A program made the position numbers and the translations under genes. A stretch of 64,000 nucleotides of DNA from JAWLAT01 sp041395325. Its GTDB lineage: Bacteria; Pseudomonadota; Gammaproteobacteria; Xanthomonadales; SZUA-5. The stretch lies in contig JAWLAT010000012.1 of the NCBI GenBank assembly GCA_041395325.1, forward strand, positions 67,890 to 131,889, read 5' to 3'. How positions within the stretch are numbered: the stretch's first letter is position 1; every line of letters starts with the position of its first letter. Below the pieces are notes generated by a model, which had not been told where the DNA came from, did no database searches, and was given only the letters and a program-made list of their open reading frames with translations. Shown in pieces: positions 54,901 to 63,355 of this stretch.

Positions 54901-56066
54901 TTGTGGACGGCGTCTATGAGGTCAAGCTGCGGGTCACGGCGAGCAATGCCCAAGGCGGTGACTTCTTCGTGACCGTGGCGGTCAGCGAGGCCGGTGAAGC
55001 ACAGGCCCGCTTCCATATCGTGGACAACTTCACCGGTACGCTGGACGCCAACAACCAACCCATTCTGGGCCTGACCGGCGCCAGGGTGTCGATCCAAAAC
55101 GAGGCTAACGCCAATATCCGTTCATCCGGGACCACTGGAACCGACGGCATGGTCACGATCGGCCCGCTGCCCCCGGGTCGCTACCGCTATCAGGCGACCG
55201 CGCCCGGTCACGCACCCGCCAGTGGCAGGGTCATCCTTCGACCCGGGATCACGATCGAAGAACGCGCCTTCCTCGACGTCGCCGCGGTCAGCTTCACCTG
55301 GTCGGTGACCCCAACCACGATCGCAGACAACTACAACGTCGTGCTGAGCGCGGTCTACTCCACGATCGTCCCGGCACCGGTGGTCATCCTCGAACCAACC
55401 TCGGTCAACATCCCACCAATGAGCGTGGGTGAGTTCATCACTGGGGAGTTCACCATCATCAATCGAGGGCTGTTGCGCGCCGATGAGGTCGCCATGACCC
55501 TTCCGCAATCCAATGCCTTCTACGACATCGACATCTTCGGCACCGTTCCCAACGAACTGGCCGCTGGGCAAACGGTGACGCTGCCCTACCGGATTACGGC
55601 AATACAGGACTTGCCCACGGCCGGTCTGGCGCCTGCCAAACAATCCCTGCAGGACTGGCTGGAGAACAAGCCAGAGCCGGCCGCGCAGGACGAAGACAAA
55701 CGCGCCAAGATGAGCGGTTGCGGACTGTTCAGCGTGTCGCTGCGATTGAATTACCTCTTCGTTTGCCCAGCCGGCGACGAACGCCGTGGCACGGCTGGTG
55801 CGCAGTTCGTTCGTGCCGTTGGCGGAAGCTGCAGCGCCAACAACCCACCGACCCCTATCGGTCCGCGTGATGGCGGCGGCTGGGGTGGCGGTTTTGGCGG
55901 TGGCAGTGGCGGCGGCGCGCCACTGGATCGATGTGGGCCCGATTGCGCCGAAGGCTGCGCGTGCAGCTCCGGATGCGGACCGCCGTCCGATCCACCGCCC
56001 TTCGATCCCACCGATGACGGTCCACCGCCGCCTCCGTGCAGCGGCGGCACCTGTTGCAACCAGTAG
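51909..56066 (+). CDS. Giant exported beta-helix/Ig-like protein with Cys-rich tail
   Basis: A 1385-residue protein. The signal peptide is residues 1-20. A parallel beta-helix-like region (about 20-190) ends in LGNWWGHPSGPFDP, a motif common at the end of such helices. Several Ig-like domains follow (about 310-750, for example VEKVQFYVNGSRIATDTSPPYATQF). CARDB-like and NEW-type regions (about 800-1030) lead to a carboxypeptidase-regulatory-like domain (about 1045-1110) and another beta domain. The last ~130 residues are Gly-, Pro- and Cys-rich (CGPDCAEGCACSSGCGPP and a terminal CSGGTCCNQ). The ATG overlaps the upstream stop, and the RHS gene begins 7 bases after its end. It resembles a delivery or anchoring partner for the RHS protein (inference). 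Confidence 0.8.
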   Translation: MSAIRIVLACCVAVSFGAQAQILEIEPGVVVKFSSGAGMAVHSGLKTQGEVIFTSLDDDSIGGQTGPTPGSAVPGDWFGIRVDANTPGAVQMDGAQIRFAGQGGQAGLELLSNQVIDAVTISDSTVGLRIIRESSPTLTGFVLRNNHVGVRSDSATPSITGSEIYSNLNFGAQNLTPASVVSALGNWWGHPSGPFDPLDNPGGQGDAVTAGVLYGQYLTELPLIDCTLAPSDGYYTVNSVEVTLNTYCRNATELRLSESQLFGGATYSPLTPNRSFTLSPTVGPKRIYGQFRGQQGQTAIAFVDLTLQGEGPQVQITAPSPGTIITEPGALLDITALATDVVGVEKVQFYVNGSRIATDTSPPYATQFDTTGRPNGFLGILAVATNVNQATSTATVSVEVRRPEGPGDTSPPIISNLRVDGDPLENGYAFTNPGLLTATIVDDGLVAFRQLKVNGIVVSTGTQQQSTFAFPVTFDKVPNGEVSLELTARDQAGNQTSVTRVGTLMLAPPAIPEILYPTSDLVVRNSRISVLGNGNIGNRIQLYLDDQPIGQPVPVGINGSFSATIDLATDGPHTLSADASNSVSTSPRSAYVPFSYEIPPPSIIVTSPPAGALVSSSLTVGASVIDQRAGTNVEFFIDDVSVGIDHLAPFSLNVDTTAMSEGVKTVRALLRNASPETSEATSQFLFRRTPVPPQPFVPPYVASGMAVSPITSSGNLPITISGRLREALTPASVPNAALSLLLRTNGFDRRVNLVSDSSGNFSYTYTPLSNDEGSYTATAMHPDATPFVDVTPTGVVNFTINRLSVTKARIGVAAARGFPQVVPITVRNSVGTLAQGVRLVARPEDQPSGSLPAGISFDDGGSSGIASGGEHTFNAVLSSELSSAPSGNLVVAVLEDSSGNLVRARTRIDYELFPATPSLIGSPVSVYTGVRRGEAASESFELRNKGLVVADGVRAELVPGPSGTVPSWISLVSAPDLGSLAVGERRLLELRFAPGSSVVDGVYEVKLRVTASNAQGGDFFVTVAVSEAGEAQARFHIVDNFTGTLDANNQPILGLTGARVSIQNEANANIRSSGTTGTDGMVTIGPLPPGRYRYQATAPGHAPASGRVILRPGITIEERAFLDVAAVSFTWSVTPTTIADNYNVVLSAVYSTIVPAPVVILEPTSVNIPPMSVGEFITGEFTIINRGLLRADEVAMTLPQSNAFYDIDIFGTVPNELAAGQTVTLPYRITAIQDLPTAGLAPAKQSLQDWLENKPEPAAQDEDKRAKMSGCGLFSVSLRLNYLFVCPAGDERRGTAGAQFVRAVGGSCSANNPPTPIGPRDGGGWGGGFGGGSGGGAPLDRCGPDCAEGCACSSGCGPPSDPPPFDPTDDGPPPPPCSGGTCCNQ

Positions 56067-56073
56067 GTCCGAC

Positions 56074-59000
56074 ATGACCGAAGTCGCCAAGAGCGAGATT
56101 TCACTGATGCATTCATTCCGATGTCTGTTGGCGCTGTTGTTCGGATCAGTAATTGTCCTGTCCACCGCCATGGCCGCACCCAGCGTGCGCTTCCCCAATG
56201 GCGAGCTGACCGACAGCAATCTGGACATTCGCGTCAAGGTGTTGGGCGGCTTCGTGTCGGTCCAGCGCACCTGGACCAACGGCCGCTGGTACTTCAACCC
56301 ACTGTGGGCGGGGCTGAAGTTCAAGCTGGACGATGCCAACGGCGAGGTGACCTATGTGGATCGCGCCGGCACGGTGTTCGAACGGGCCGGCAATGGCGAT
56401 GTGTATGTGTTCGACAGCAATCAGTTCATCCGCAGGGTGGCGACCAGCGGCGAGTGGCGTTGGTATGACCGGATGGGGAACTACGCGCTCTATACACAGG
56501 CCGGTGTGCTACGCGAATATGCCGACAAGAACGGCGTCAAGGTCAGCATCGAGTCCAACGCACAAGGTCAGCCCACGCTGATCAAGGATCACTTCGACAA
56601 CCCGGCGTTGACGCTGAGCTATGTGGGTGAGCACTTGGATCGCGTTACCGACCGAACCGGCCGTTTTGTTCAGTACACCTGGCAGAACGGGCGCCTGAAC
56701 CAGGTTCGCGATGTGATGGGTTACACCTGGTCCTATGGCTATGACGGCAACGGTCAGCTCACTCGCGTCACCGATCCGGAATCGCGAGAAACCAAGTTGA
56801 CCTATGTGCAGTCCTTCGTGGCCGGCGAGATCGCCGCGCCGATGGGAATTTCCTTCACCGGCCGGCCGGGTCGCGACTTCCGCATCTCCCGGGTGGCGAC
56901 CTTGGAGGATGCCCTGGGCCGGATCACCCAGTATCAGTACGAGTACTCCCGCGACCGCCGCGAGTTCACTGCCATTGAGATCACACCGGCGCCGATCAGC
57001 CGAACAATTGAAACGACCTACGATATCAACGGTCGACTAATACAAACTCTCGAAGGAACCGCACCAAGCTTTGAACGACGTCCTGACGGCACCTTGGTCG
57101 ATTATGTCAAAAACGAACGAGGATTGGTCACCCGCACGGAGCGTGACAGCTATCGCAACGTGATCTCAGTCCAGCACCCTGACGGCACAACCGAAAGCTG
57201 GAAGTACCTACCCGCAAAGAGCTACATAACCGAGTACACCGATGAGCTGGGTGTGCGCAGCACCTATACCTACGACGCAAACGGCAATATGACCGAAACG
57301 GTCGAAGCTGCCGATACAGACGCGGAACGGCGTATCGTCTACACATACACCCAGTACGGTCAGCTCGAAACCCGTACGGTCAAAGGTCAAACCACGGCCG
57401 ACGACGCCATCACCTCGTATGTTTACGATGACTACGGAAATCGGAACCAGACCAGCGATCCAGAATCCAACGTGACGACCGCAACCTACGACGTCATGGG
57501 AAATGTGCTCACCTATACTGACGCGAGGACCAACACATATACATTGACTTACTTTCCCTCAGGATGGCTACAATCAAAGACAACGCCACTTGGTTACCGA
57601 ACAGAGTACGAATACGACCGAGTTGGAAATCGAACCAAGGAGATCGTACCCGTTGGTGAGAACATAACTGCAGAGACGGTGTATACCTATGATTCACTCA
57701 ATCGCCACACGCAAACCACAGATCCCCTGGGTGCGACTTCTACCGTCGTTTATGACGAAGAAGGACGTATTATCGAGACTATCGACGCAAGAATGGTTCG
57801 AACTAGTGCTGAATACGACGTTCGAAGCAGGCTTGTAAAAATCATTGATGCGACTAATAGCCAAAGTGAGATAGTCTACGGCTCAGAATCAGATGCACTG
57901 GAAGGACTGGTAGCAAGGCGTACATATCCCACGTTTGAAGAGCTTTACAAATACGATCAACGCGGACGACAGGTCGAAATCGCTCGCGTGGTAGAAGATG
58001 AAACCGTATACCGCGTGTCAAAAGCATTTAATGCTGTTGGTAGATCGATAAGCGAAACCGACAGTCGCGGGTATACACACCATAGAGAATATGATGATCT
58101 ACGTAGGGTAGTGAAAGAAGTCGACCCACTTGGAGGCGAGACGCAATACGAATACGACCATCGAGATAATTTGCTGTCAGTCATTACATCGGGAGCACTG
58201 CAATATTCCTATCGGTACGACAAGTTAGACAGGAAGATTCAGCAAATACGGTCGTCCGGTCAGACTTCGCACTATGAGTATGACCAAAATGGTAACCTTA
58301 TCAAAGAAACTGATGCGGTTGGGAACGTCCACATCCTTGACTACGATGACGACAATAGATTAATTCGTGAAGAGTACTTTGAGCCCGGAGGCGTCGTGGC
58401 TTCAAAAGCCGTCACCTATCAGTATGACGATAGAGGCTTGCTTCTAGCATACATGGACTCGTTAACATCCGCGAGATATTCGTACGACCTCCGTGGTGCT
58501 CTCACTTCCGAAGAAGTCACATTTGGAACCGGCGCTGCAAGTTTCACGAAGAAAATTGAACGCACGTATGAAGCAAATGGGCTACTGAAGTCTTTGGCCT
58601 ACCCAGATACACTTGGTACCTCGCAATTCATCTATAACGGCAATAATCAACTTGCGGAATACCGACTTCCTTCACCAGGCGGAAACGGAGGCGCCCTCGT
58701 CTATCAGTACGATTGGAATTCCGTGACGCAGATCACTATGCCTGGAGGAGTACGCCGAGAAGTGACTTTCGATGGACTCCGTCGGCCAATTCGAATCCGA
58801 TTAGAAGGGCAGCAAGACACTGTGCTCTTAGACCATCAATACACCTACCTAGGTGCAGGATTAATTCAATCGAAAAGCTCATTAGATGGCATCTACCAAT
58901 ATGATTACGATGCCCTAGGTCGAGTTACAAAGGTACTTCCGCCTCCACCAGTTGTACAGTCGACCGAAAACCCGCAAGGATTGCCAATTGAAGAGTACAC

Positions 59001-60297
59001 CTATGATGTATTCCACAACAGACTGACATCTAGGCATCAGCCAGGACCGTGGCTCTACAACCAAGACAATGAACTCATTGAATGGGGCACAAACGACGAC
59101 CGGCGAACTCTGTCCTATAACGATAACGGAAGCGTAACTCTTGTCGAGTCTAGCGATCCGAACGTCCCAACTCGTCTTTATGACTATGACACCGAGGGTC
59201 GAATGAAATCGATGCGAGAAGGTGCTTCTACAACTGCAGAGTTCTCGTACAATTTCATGGGGCAACGCATTTCGAGGCGAGACTCGGTCGGCACCACGTG
59301 GTTCCTGTATTCCCAGGAAGGTCTAATCGGTGAGTACGATGAGCAAGGCAATCCGATTCGATTATACGGCTGGCTCCCTGGTCACAAGTGGGGAACAGAC
59401 CCAGTCTGGCAGAAGGACGCAGGTGGATTCCACCTTGTCCACAGTGACTTGGAATCCTTTCCTGTGCTCATGACAGCGGCGACCACTGGGGAAAAGACTT
59501 GGGAAGCAAGATACACCAACTTTGGAGACGCTAGCGCAGTAGGGTCCTGGGCAAGCGACGTCCGCCTTAGATTTCCTGGACAATGGATCGATGGTCACAT
59601 CATTCAAAACGGGCATCGTGAATACGATCCAGAAACCGGTCGCTATCTTTCTCAAGATCCACTGGGCGATAGACGCAATTCATATGTCTACGCGAATCAG
59701 TCGCCGTCCAACGTTACAGATAGCTTGGGGCTGGTCGGCCTTCCAAGAGATGGGGGAACACCACTAGATTGGTACTTGGTTCAGGTCTTTGAAGAGAATT
59801 CCCACAACAAAGGCGACACAATAGAGGTTCCTGAACGCTACTGTTCCTATTATATGACGGAGAAGATGAAACGGTTCGCACGGCTAGCGAAAGAGAGAAT
59901 GGAGAAAGATCTCGACGCTGGACATTCCACAGCTGTTGCCGAGTGCTCACTTCTCAAATTCTGGACACTGGCCGGCGAACGAGAGTTGAACGAACATGAA
60001 GTGTTCGCACTTAAGAACGGATTTGACGGATTAATAGCGCATTGCACAACTGTTCGGACGTCAAGCTGTTGTTGTGGTACTTCGATCTGTGCATTCAGCC
60101 TTAGGCGTGAGGACGAATTCAAGGATCCGCTCGACCATTTTCCCGAAGGCGGGCCAGGTGAATACGAAGATCGATACAACTACGTCTCTCTGGTCAAATT
60201 GGATGGTGGTGCCTCGACGTTTCTACAGAGAAATTGGTTTCGATTCACGATCGAATGCCCAACTAACTTAAGTTGGAGCAAGACTTCATGCAAATAG
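56074..60297 (+). CDS. Sec-exported RHS/YD-repeat protein with variable C-terminal tip
   Basis: A 1407-residue protein. The signal peptide starts at Met12 (MHSFRCLLALLFGSVIVLST, cleavage near AMA). A long YD-repeat shell occupies about 70-1180, with many Y-D-x-x-G-R units such as EYDRVGNRTKEI and YDALGRVTKVL. The RHS core end (EYDPETGRYLSQDPLGD, about 1182-1199) leads to ANQSPSNVTDSLGL; the usual DPxGL is DSLGL here. The tip (about 1217-1407) is unfamiliar and has ten or so cysteines, including a CCC. There is no PAAR or Tc-type N-terminal domain, so export is Sec-dependent. AGG precedes the ATG at 56074. Base composition changes near 57.0 kb, inside the YD region. Likely a toxin-carrying shell. 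Confidence 0.88.
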   Translation: MTEVAKSEISLMHSFRCLLALLFGSVIVLSTAMAAPSVRFPNGELTDSNLDIRVKVLGGFVSVQRTWTNGRWYFNPLWAGLKFKLDDANGEVTYVDRAGTVFERAGNGDVYVFDSNQFIRRVATSGEWRWYDRMGNYALYTQAGVLREYADKNGVKVSIESNAQGQPTLIKDHFDNPALTLSYVGEHLDRVTDRTGRFVQYTWQNGRLNQVRDVMGYTWSYGYDGNGQLTRVTDPESRETKLTYVQSFVAGEIAAPMGISFTGRPGRDFRISRVATLEDALGRITQYQYEYSRDRREFTAIEITPAPISRTIETTYDINGRLIQTLEGTAPSFERRPDGTLVDYVKNERGLVTRTERDSYRNVISVQHPDGTTESWKYLPAKSYITEYTDELGVRSTYTYDANGNMTETVEAADTDAERRIVYTYTQYGQLETRTVKGQTTADDAITSYVYDDYGNRNQTSDPESNVTTATYDVMGNVLTYTDARTNTYTLTYFPSGWLQSKTTPLGYRTEYEYDRVGNRTKEIVPVGENITAETVYTYDSLNRHTQTTDPLGATSTVVYDEEGRIIETIDARMVRTSAEYDVRSRLVKIIDATNSQSEIVYGSESDALEGLVARRTYPTFEELYKYDQRGRQVEIARVVEDETVYRVSKAFNAVGRSISETDSRGYTHHREYDDLRRVVKEVDPLGGETQYEYDHRDNLLSVITSGALQYSYRYDKLDRKIQQIRSSGQTSHYEYDQNGNLIKETDAVGNVHILDYDDDNRLIREEYFEPGGVVASKAVTYQYDDRGLLLAYMDSLTSARYSYDLRGALTSEEVTFGTGAASFTKKIERTYEANGLLKSLAYPDTLGTSQFIYNGNNQLAEYRLPSPGGNGGALVYQYDWNSVTQITMPGGVRREVTFDGLRRPIRIRLEGQQDTVLLDHQYTYLGAGLIQSKSSLDGIYQYDYDALGRVTKVLPPPPVVQSTENPQGLPIEEYTYDVFHNRLTSRHQPGPWLYNQDNELIEWGTNDDRRTLSYNDNGSVTLVESSDPNVPTRLYDYDTEGRMKSMREGASTTAEFSYNFMGQRISRRDSVGTTWFLYSQEGLIGEYDEQGNPIRLYGWLPGHKWGTDPVWQKDAGGFHLVHSDLESFPVLMTAATTGEKTWEARYTNFGDASAVGSWASDVRLRFPGQWIDGHIIQNGHREYDPETGRYLSQDPLGDRRNSYVYANQSPSNVTDSLGLVGLPRDGGTPLDWYLVQVFEENSHNKGDTIEVPERYCSYYMTEKMKRFARLAKERMEKDLDAGHSTAVAECSLLKFWTLAGERELNEHEVFALKNGFDGLIAHCTTVRTSSCCCGTSICAFSLRREDEFKDPLDHFPEGGPGEYEDRYNYVSLVKLDGGASTFLQRNWFRFTIECPTNLSWSKTSCK

Positions 60298-60926
60298 TCC
60301 GACATTCTTGCTTGTTGCTCCTGGGATTCGTTCAGGCGTCGACTTGTCACTCGCGTGAGCCAAACGACTTTGAGATCGGGGCCTTTATTTCATCCCCGCC
60401 AAGCGCCATTGAAGGATTACAATTTCCATTGGACGTGGTAGTTAGCGACTGCAAAGAGAGTCCATGGGGCTTTGAGTACAAAATCATAGTCGCAGCTGAA
60501 GCTTCGATTCGCACTTTGCAGTCCACAGGCTATGATGCACATGCCCCCACGTGCGATGATCACTTCATTGCGTTCGTTCAACCAGCGATGGTCGGTAGTG
60601 CTTTGTTTCGTATAGATCCAGCCCGTGCATATCCCGTTCCGGACGTGAGGAAGTACTGGGATTCTTCATTTGATGTCAGGGCTCCACGCAATACATACTT
60701 TCTCGGTGATTATCTGTTTCCGCCGGCCAAAGAGATATACGTCGCCAGATTCTCAGATAGTGCTTTCAGTTCTTTCAGGGCTTCTGGGAGTCTGCGCTGC
60801 GATTTCCTGGAAATGCATCTCGGTCCGGGGTTCTTAGAAATTGGGGAATGCGAAAGTGCGCGGTTCTCCGTTCTTTATATCGCTAGAGTCGGAACGAAAA
60901 CAATTATACTTGGGGCACGCAGGTAG
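60288..60926 (+). CDS. Small exported protein, candidate immunity partner of the RHS tip
   Basis: Encodes 212 residues with a signal-peptide-like start (IVRHSCLLLLGFVQASTC); the Cys at the cleavage site may allow lipidation, although the lipobox is imperfect. The rest has no recognisable domain. Five or so cysteines occur. The ATG overlaps the RHS stop by 10 bases and has GGAG 9 bases upstream inside the RHS gene. Its position directly after the RHS variable tip and its equally low GC content are typical of immunity genes. An exported immunity protein would fit a toxin that acts in, or passes, the periplasm. Function is inferred. Confidence 0.7.
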   Translation: MQIVRHSCLLLLGFVQASTCHSREPNDFEIGAFISSPPSAIEGLQFPLDVVVSDCKESPWGFEYKIIVAAEASIRTLQSTGYDAHAPTCDDHFIAFVQPAMVGSALFRIDPARAYPVPDVRKYWDSSFDVRAPRNTYFLGDYLFPPAKEIYVARFSDSAFSSFRASGSLRCDFLEMHLGPGFLEIGECESARFSVLYIARVGTKTIILGARR

Positions 60927-60994
60927 CTGTCTTCAACAAGCCTAGAGGTAGCGCACGGTCGGAAAAGCCTCATCGAAATGATGCAGCAGGTCAT

Positions 60995-61516
60995 CTACAC
61001 GTACGGGCTTGGTATCCCACGACTCCCGTAGTACACCAGTCCTAACGCAGCAGCATCGAAGAGACTCTGTCGCGGATCAGCGGACATCCATGGTTTACGC
61101 AAGGGCGGTAGCCTGTGCGCGAAAGCTGGTATCTGCTGACTAACTGCCATAGCGATCTCGTGCTTTGTTGTTGCTCCACAGCCACTGAAGTGACACCGAA
61201 CCGCCTCCTGCGAGAACCGATACACCTCAATAAACTCAGTCGCTGCTAGGTGCGCTAGCATCCGATAGAGTCTTTGAATCCTGGGGCTACGCCGATAGCG
61301 CGCTTCGTCGGTGTCCTCTATGACTATCGCTTCGGGGCGATATCGATCTATCAGTTCTTTGAGGCCGTCAATACAGCGCGAATTGCGAGACTTCGCCCTG
61401 ATCTCGCGGACACCCCAGTCATATGGACTCTCTGGGCCTTCAAACAGCACGAAGGCGAAGCCGCGGCTAATTGGATAGACAGCCAAGATCGGGCTCTCAT
61501 AGATTGCACCAATCAT
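60995..61516 (-). CDS. RuvC-like (RNase H fold) nuclease-related protein
   Basis: Encodes 173 residues with the strand-helix order of RuvC/RNase H-fold resolvases: a first strand ILAVYPISRGFAFVLFEG, the acidic strand PEAIVIEDTDE, a helix with EAVRCHFSG and TKHEIAMAV, and a C-terminal SLFDAAALGLVYY acidic helix. The first-strand Asp expected for RuvC catalysis is not present in the visible strand. It may therefore be inactive, use other residues, or have a different role. Its ATG overlaps the stop of the upstream XRE gene (ATGA), so the two form a coupled pair. AT-rich compared with the core genes, consistent with transfer. Confidence 0.6.
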   Translation of the reverse strand: MIGAIYESPILAVYPISRGFAFVLFEGPESPYDWGVREIRAKSRNSRCIDGLKELIDRYRPEAIVIEDTDEARYRRSPRIQRLYRMLAHLAATEFIEVYRFSQEAVRCHFSGCGATTKHEIAMAVSQQIPAFAHRLPPLRKPWMSADPRQSLFDAAALGLVYYGSRGIPSPYV

Positions 61517-61776
61517 ACCGTCCTTAGCTTATTGGTCTTCCGGGTCGCGCGAGACAGAGCTAAGCTAAACAGCTCGCGCTTGCGAATTCCCACGGGACTG
61601 ATAGTGTTCTTGAGCGCCTCGTCCATCCGACACATGTTCCGCATGACCTCCTCCTCTGCAATGGTGTAGGCGTCCGGAAACATGGTTGAAGGGGGAACCC
61701 CGAAGATGGCTTGGCAGGCAAGCGCGACCTCAACCTTTGGGGCGCGTTTGCTGTTTTCGTAGTGGCTCACTTGCAT
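61513..61776 (-). pseudogene. XRE-family regulator truncated at its 5' end by an IS insertion
   Basis: The remaining 88 codons start inside a helix-turn-helix: SSMQVSHYENSKRAPKVEVAL is the third-helix region of Cro/XRE proteins, followed by a C-terminal part with AEEEVMRNMCRMDEAL. The first two helices are missing. Directly upstream, at about 61785, begins the left end of an IS5-family element whose sequence supplies an in-frame stop (TGA on the reverse strand at 61788-61786). The gene is therefore interrupted. Translation from the internal ATG at 61776 would give a protein that cannot form the full HTH. It was coupled to the RuvC-like gene. Confidence 0.75.
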
Positions 61777-61784
61777 GCTACTAA

Positions 61785-63240
61785 GTCAGCCCTGCAAAAC
61801 CCTAGAACCCCAACAGCGGCGCCATTTTTCGGCGTGAACCGACCGTGCAGATCCCTCAAGAAGTAAAATCCAGGCACGGGTTTTCTGGGGGATTTCGGGG
61901 TAGCCACTGGGGACTTTTTCCGGGCTCGGCTGGACCAGATGGTTGATTTGCGGCACCCGTTGGCGGTGTTGGGCACTCGGTTGCCGTGGGCGAGCCTGGA
62001 GGCGGCCCTGGCACCGTGCTTCGCGCGTCAGGATCGACCGGGGGAAGTGGTCGATGTGCAGGATCTGTTCGGTCCTCGTCAGCAACTGGTTGGTGCTGGG
62101 GTCAGCGTGGCCGGCCGGCCGCGGTTGCCGATGCGGTTGATGCTCAGCTTGCTCACCTCGCCACAGCTTCGACCTGTCCGATGAGGAGGTGGCGCAGCGA
62201 TGGAGTGAGAACGTGGTGGCAGTACTTCCGGTCAGGGACTACTACGGAGCCCTGGTTGCCCTGCGACCCGACGCAGATCGGCCGCTTCCGCAGCGCGATT
62301 GGCGAGGCCGGGGTGGAGGAGTTGCTCAAGGCCACGATTGATACGGCGGTGGCCGTCAAGGCGGTGCAACCCAGGGACTTCGAGCGAGTCATCATCGACA
62401 CCACGGTGCAGGAGAAGGCGATCGCTCATCCGAGCGATGCGCTTGCTTGAAGTGGCCTGCTACCAGGTGGTCAAGGGCGCCAAGGCGGTCGGAATCGGTC
62501 TGAAACAGACCTACGCCAAGGAAGGCAAGGCGCTGCGCCGTCGCGCCGCTGGCTACGCGCATGCCAAGCAATTCAAGCGCTTGCGCAAGGTCCACCGGCG
62601 TCAGCGCACGATCCTGGGCGTGGTGATGCGTGAGGTCAGACGGCGACTGGATCAAGCGACCGGGACGGCAGAGCAGTTGCAGCGACTGCACACGACCTTG
62701 GACCGCGCCGAGCGCATTCGGACCCAGCAGACCCGCGACAAGAACAAGCTCTACGCGATGCACGCGCCGGAGGTGGAATGCATCAGCAAGGGCAAGGCGC
62801 GCAAGCTCTATGAGTTCGGGGTCAAGGTCAGCATTGCGGTGACCCACCGACTGGGTTTGATCGTCGGTGCTCGCAGCTTTCCCGGCAACCCCTATGACGG
62901 CCACACGCTCGCTGCGCAGCTGGAGCAAACCCAGATTCTTCTGGAAGACGTGGGCGTGCAGCCGCGAGAGGCCTATGTGGATCTCGGCTATCGCGGCGTC
63001 GACGCAGCCAATCCCGGAGTCGAGATCATCCACCGCGGCAAGCTCAAATCGATCACCTCGGCGCAGCGACGTCGACTGCGTCGACGGCCAGCAGTCGAGC
63101 CGAACATTGGTCACCTCAAGCAAGACCATCGCATGGAGCGCTGCTGGCTCAAGGGCGCTGCCGGCGACGCCCTGCACGCTGTGCTCTGTGCAGCCGGCTA
63201 CAACCTGCGCTGACTCTATTGGCTATTCACAAGAGCCTCG
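61785..63240 (+). mobile_element. Decayed IS5-family insertion sequence
   Basis: The left end begins GTCAGCCCTGCAAAACCC (from 61785), following CTAA, which suits the short target preference of IS5-type elements. It carries a transposase gene broken by three frameshifts. The matching right inverted repeat (expected TTTGCAGGGCTGAC) is not visible after the transposase, so the right end is lost or rearranged; the right coordinate is approximate. The element disrupts the XRE regulator gene. Confidence 0.7.
61939..63213 (+). pseudogene. IS5-family DDE transposase with three frameshifts
   Basis: Homology runs through three frames. First comes MVDLRHPLAVLGTRLPWASL (DUF772-type N-terminus) to about 62150. 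Then SFDLSDEEVAQRWSENVV (62165-62215) in a second frame, followed by CDPTQIGRFRSAIGEAGVEE and IIDTTVQEKAIAHPSD in a third (to about 62430). The remainder returns to the first frame: YAHAKQFKRLRKVHRRQRT, AYVDLGYRGVDAANPG, PAVEPNIGHLKQDHRMERC. The DDE residues are recognisable (IIDTT, VDLGYRG, VEPNIGHLK), but the frameshifts make it non-functional. GC is high, unlike the AT-rich gene it interrupted. Confidence 0.85.
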
Positions 63241-63355
63241 GACACGCAAAGAATCGTCGTGGGCCAATTTCCGATCCAGACTATGCATCCGAAAGAGCTT
63301 GCTTTCCTTGTGCATGCCCGCCTAACTTCAATCCTCCTGGCTTCTTGGGAATCCC

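Noticed and set aside
56074..60297. RHS gene as a type VI secretion effector
   Set aside because: No PAAR, VgrG-like or DUF4150 N-terminus and no T6SS genes in the window; instead a signal peptide is present.
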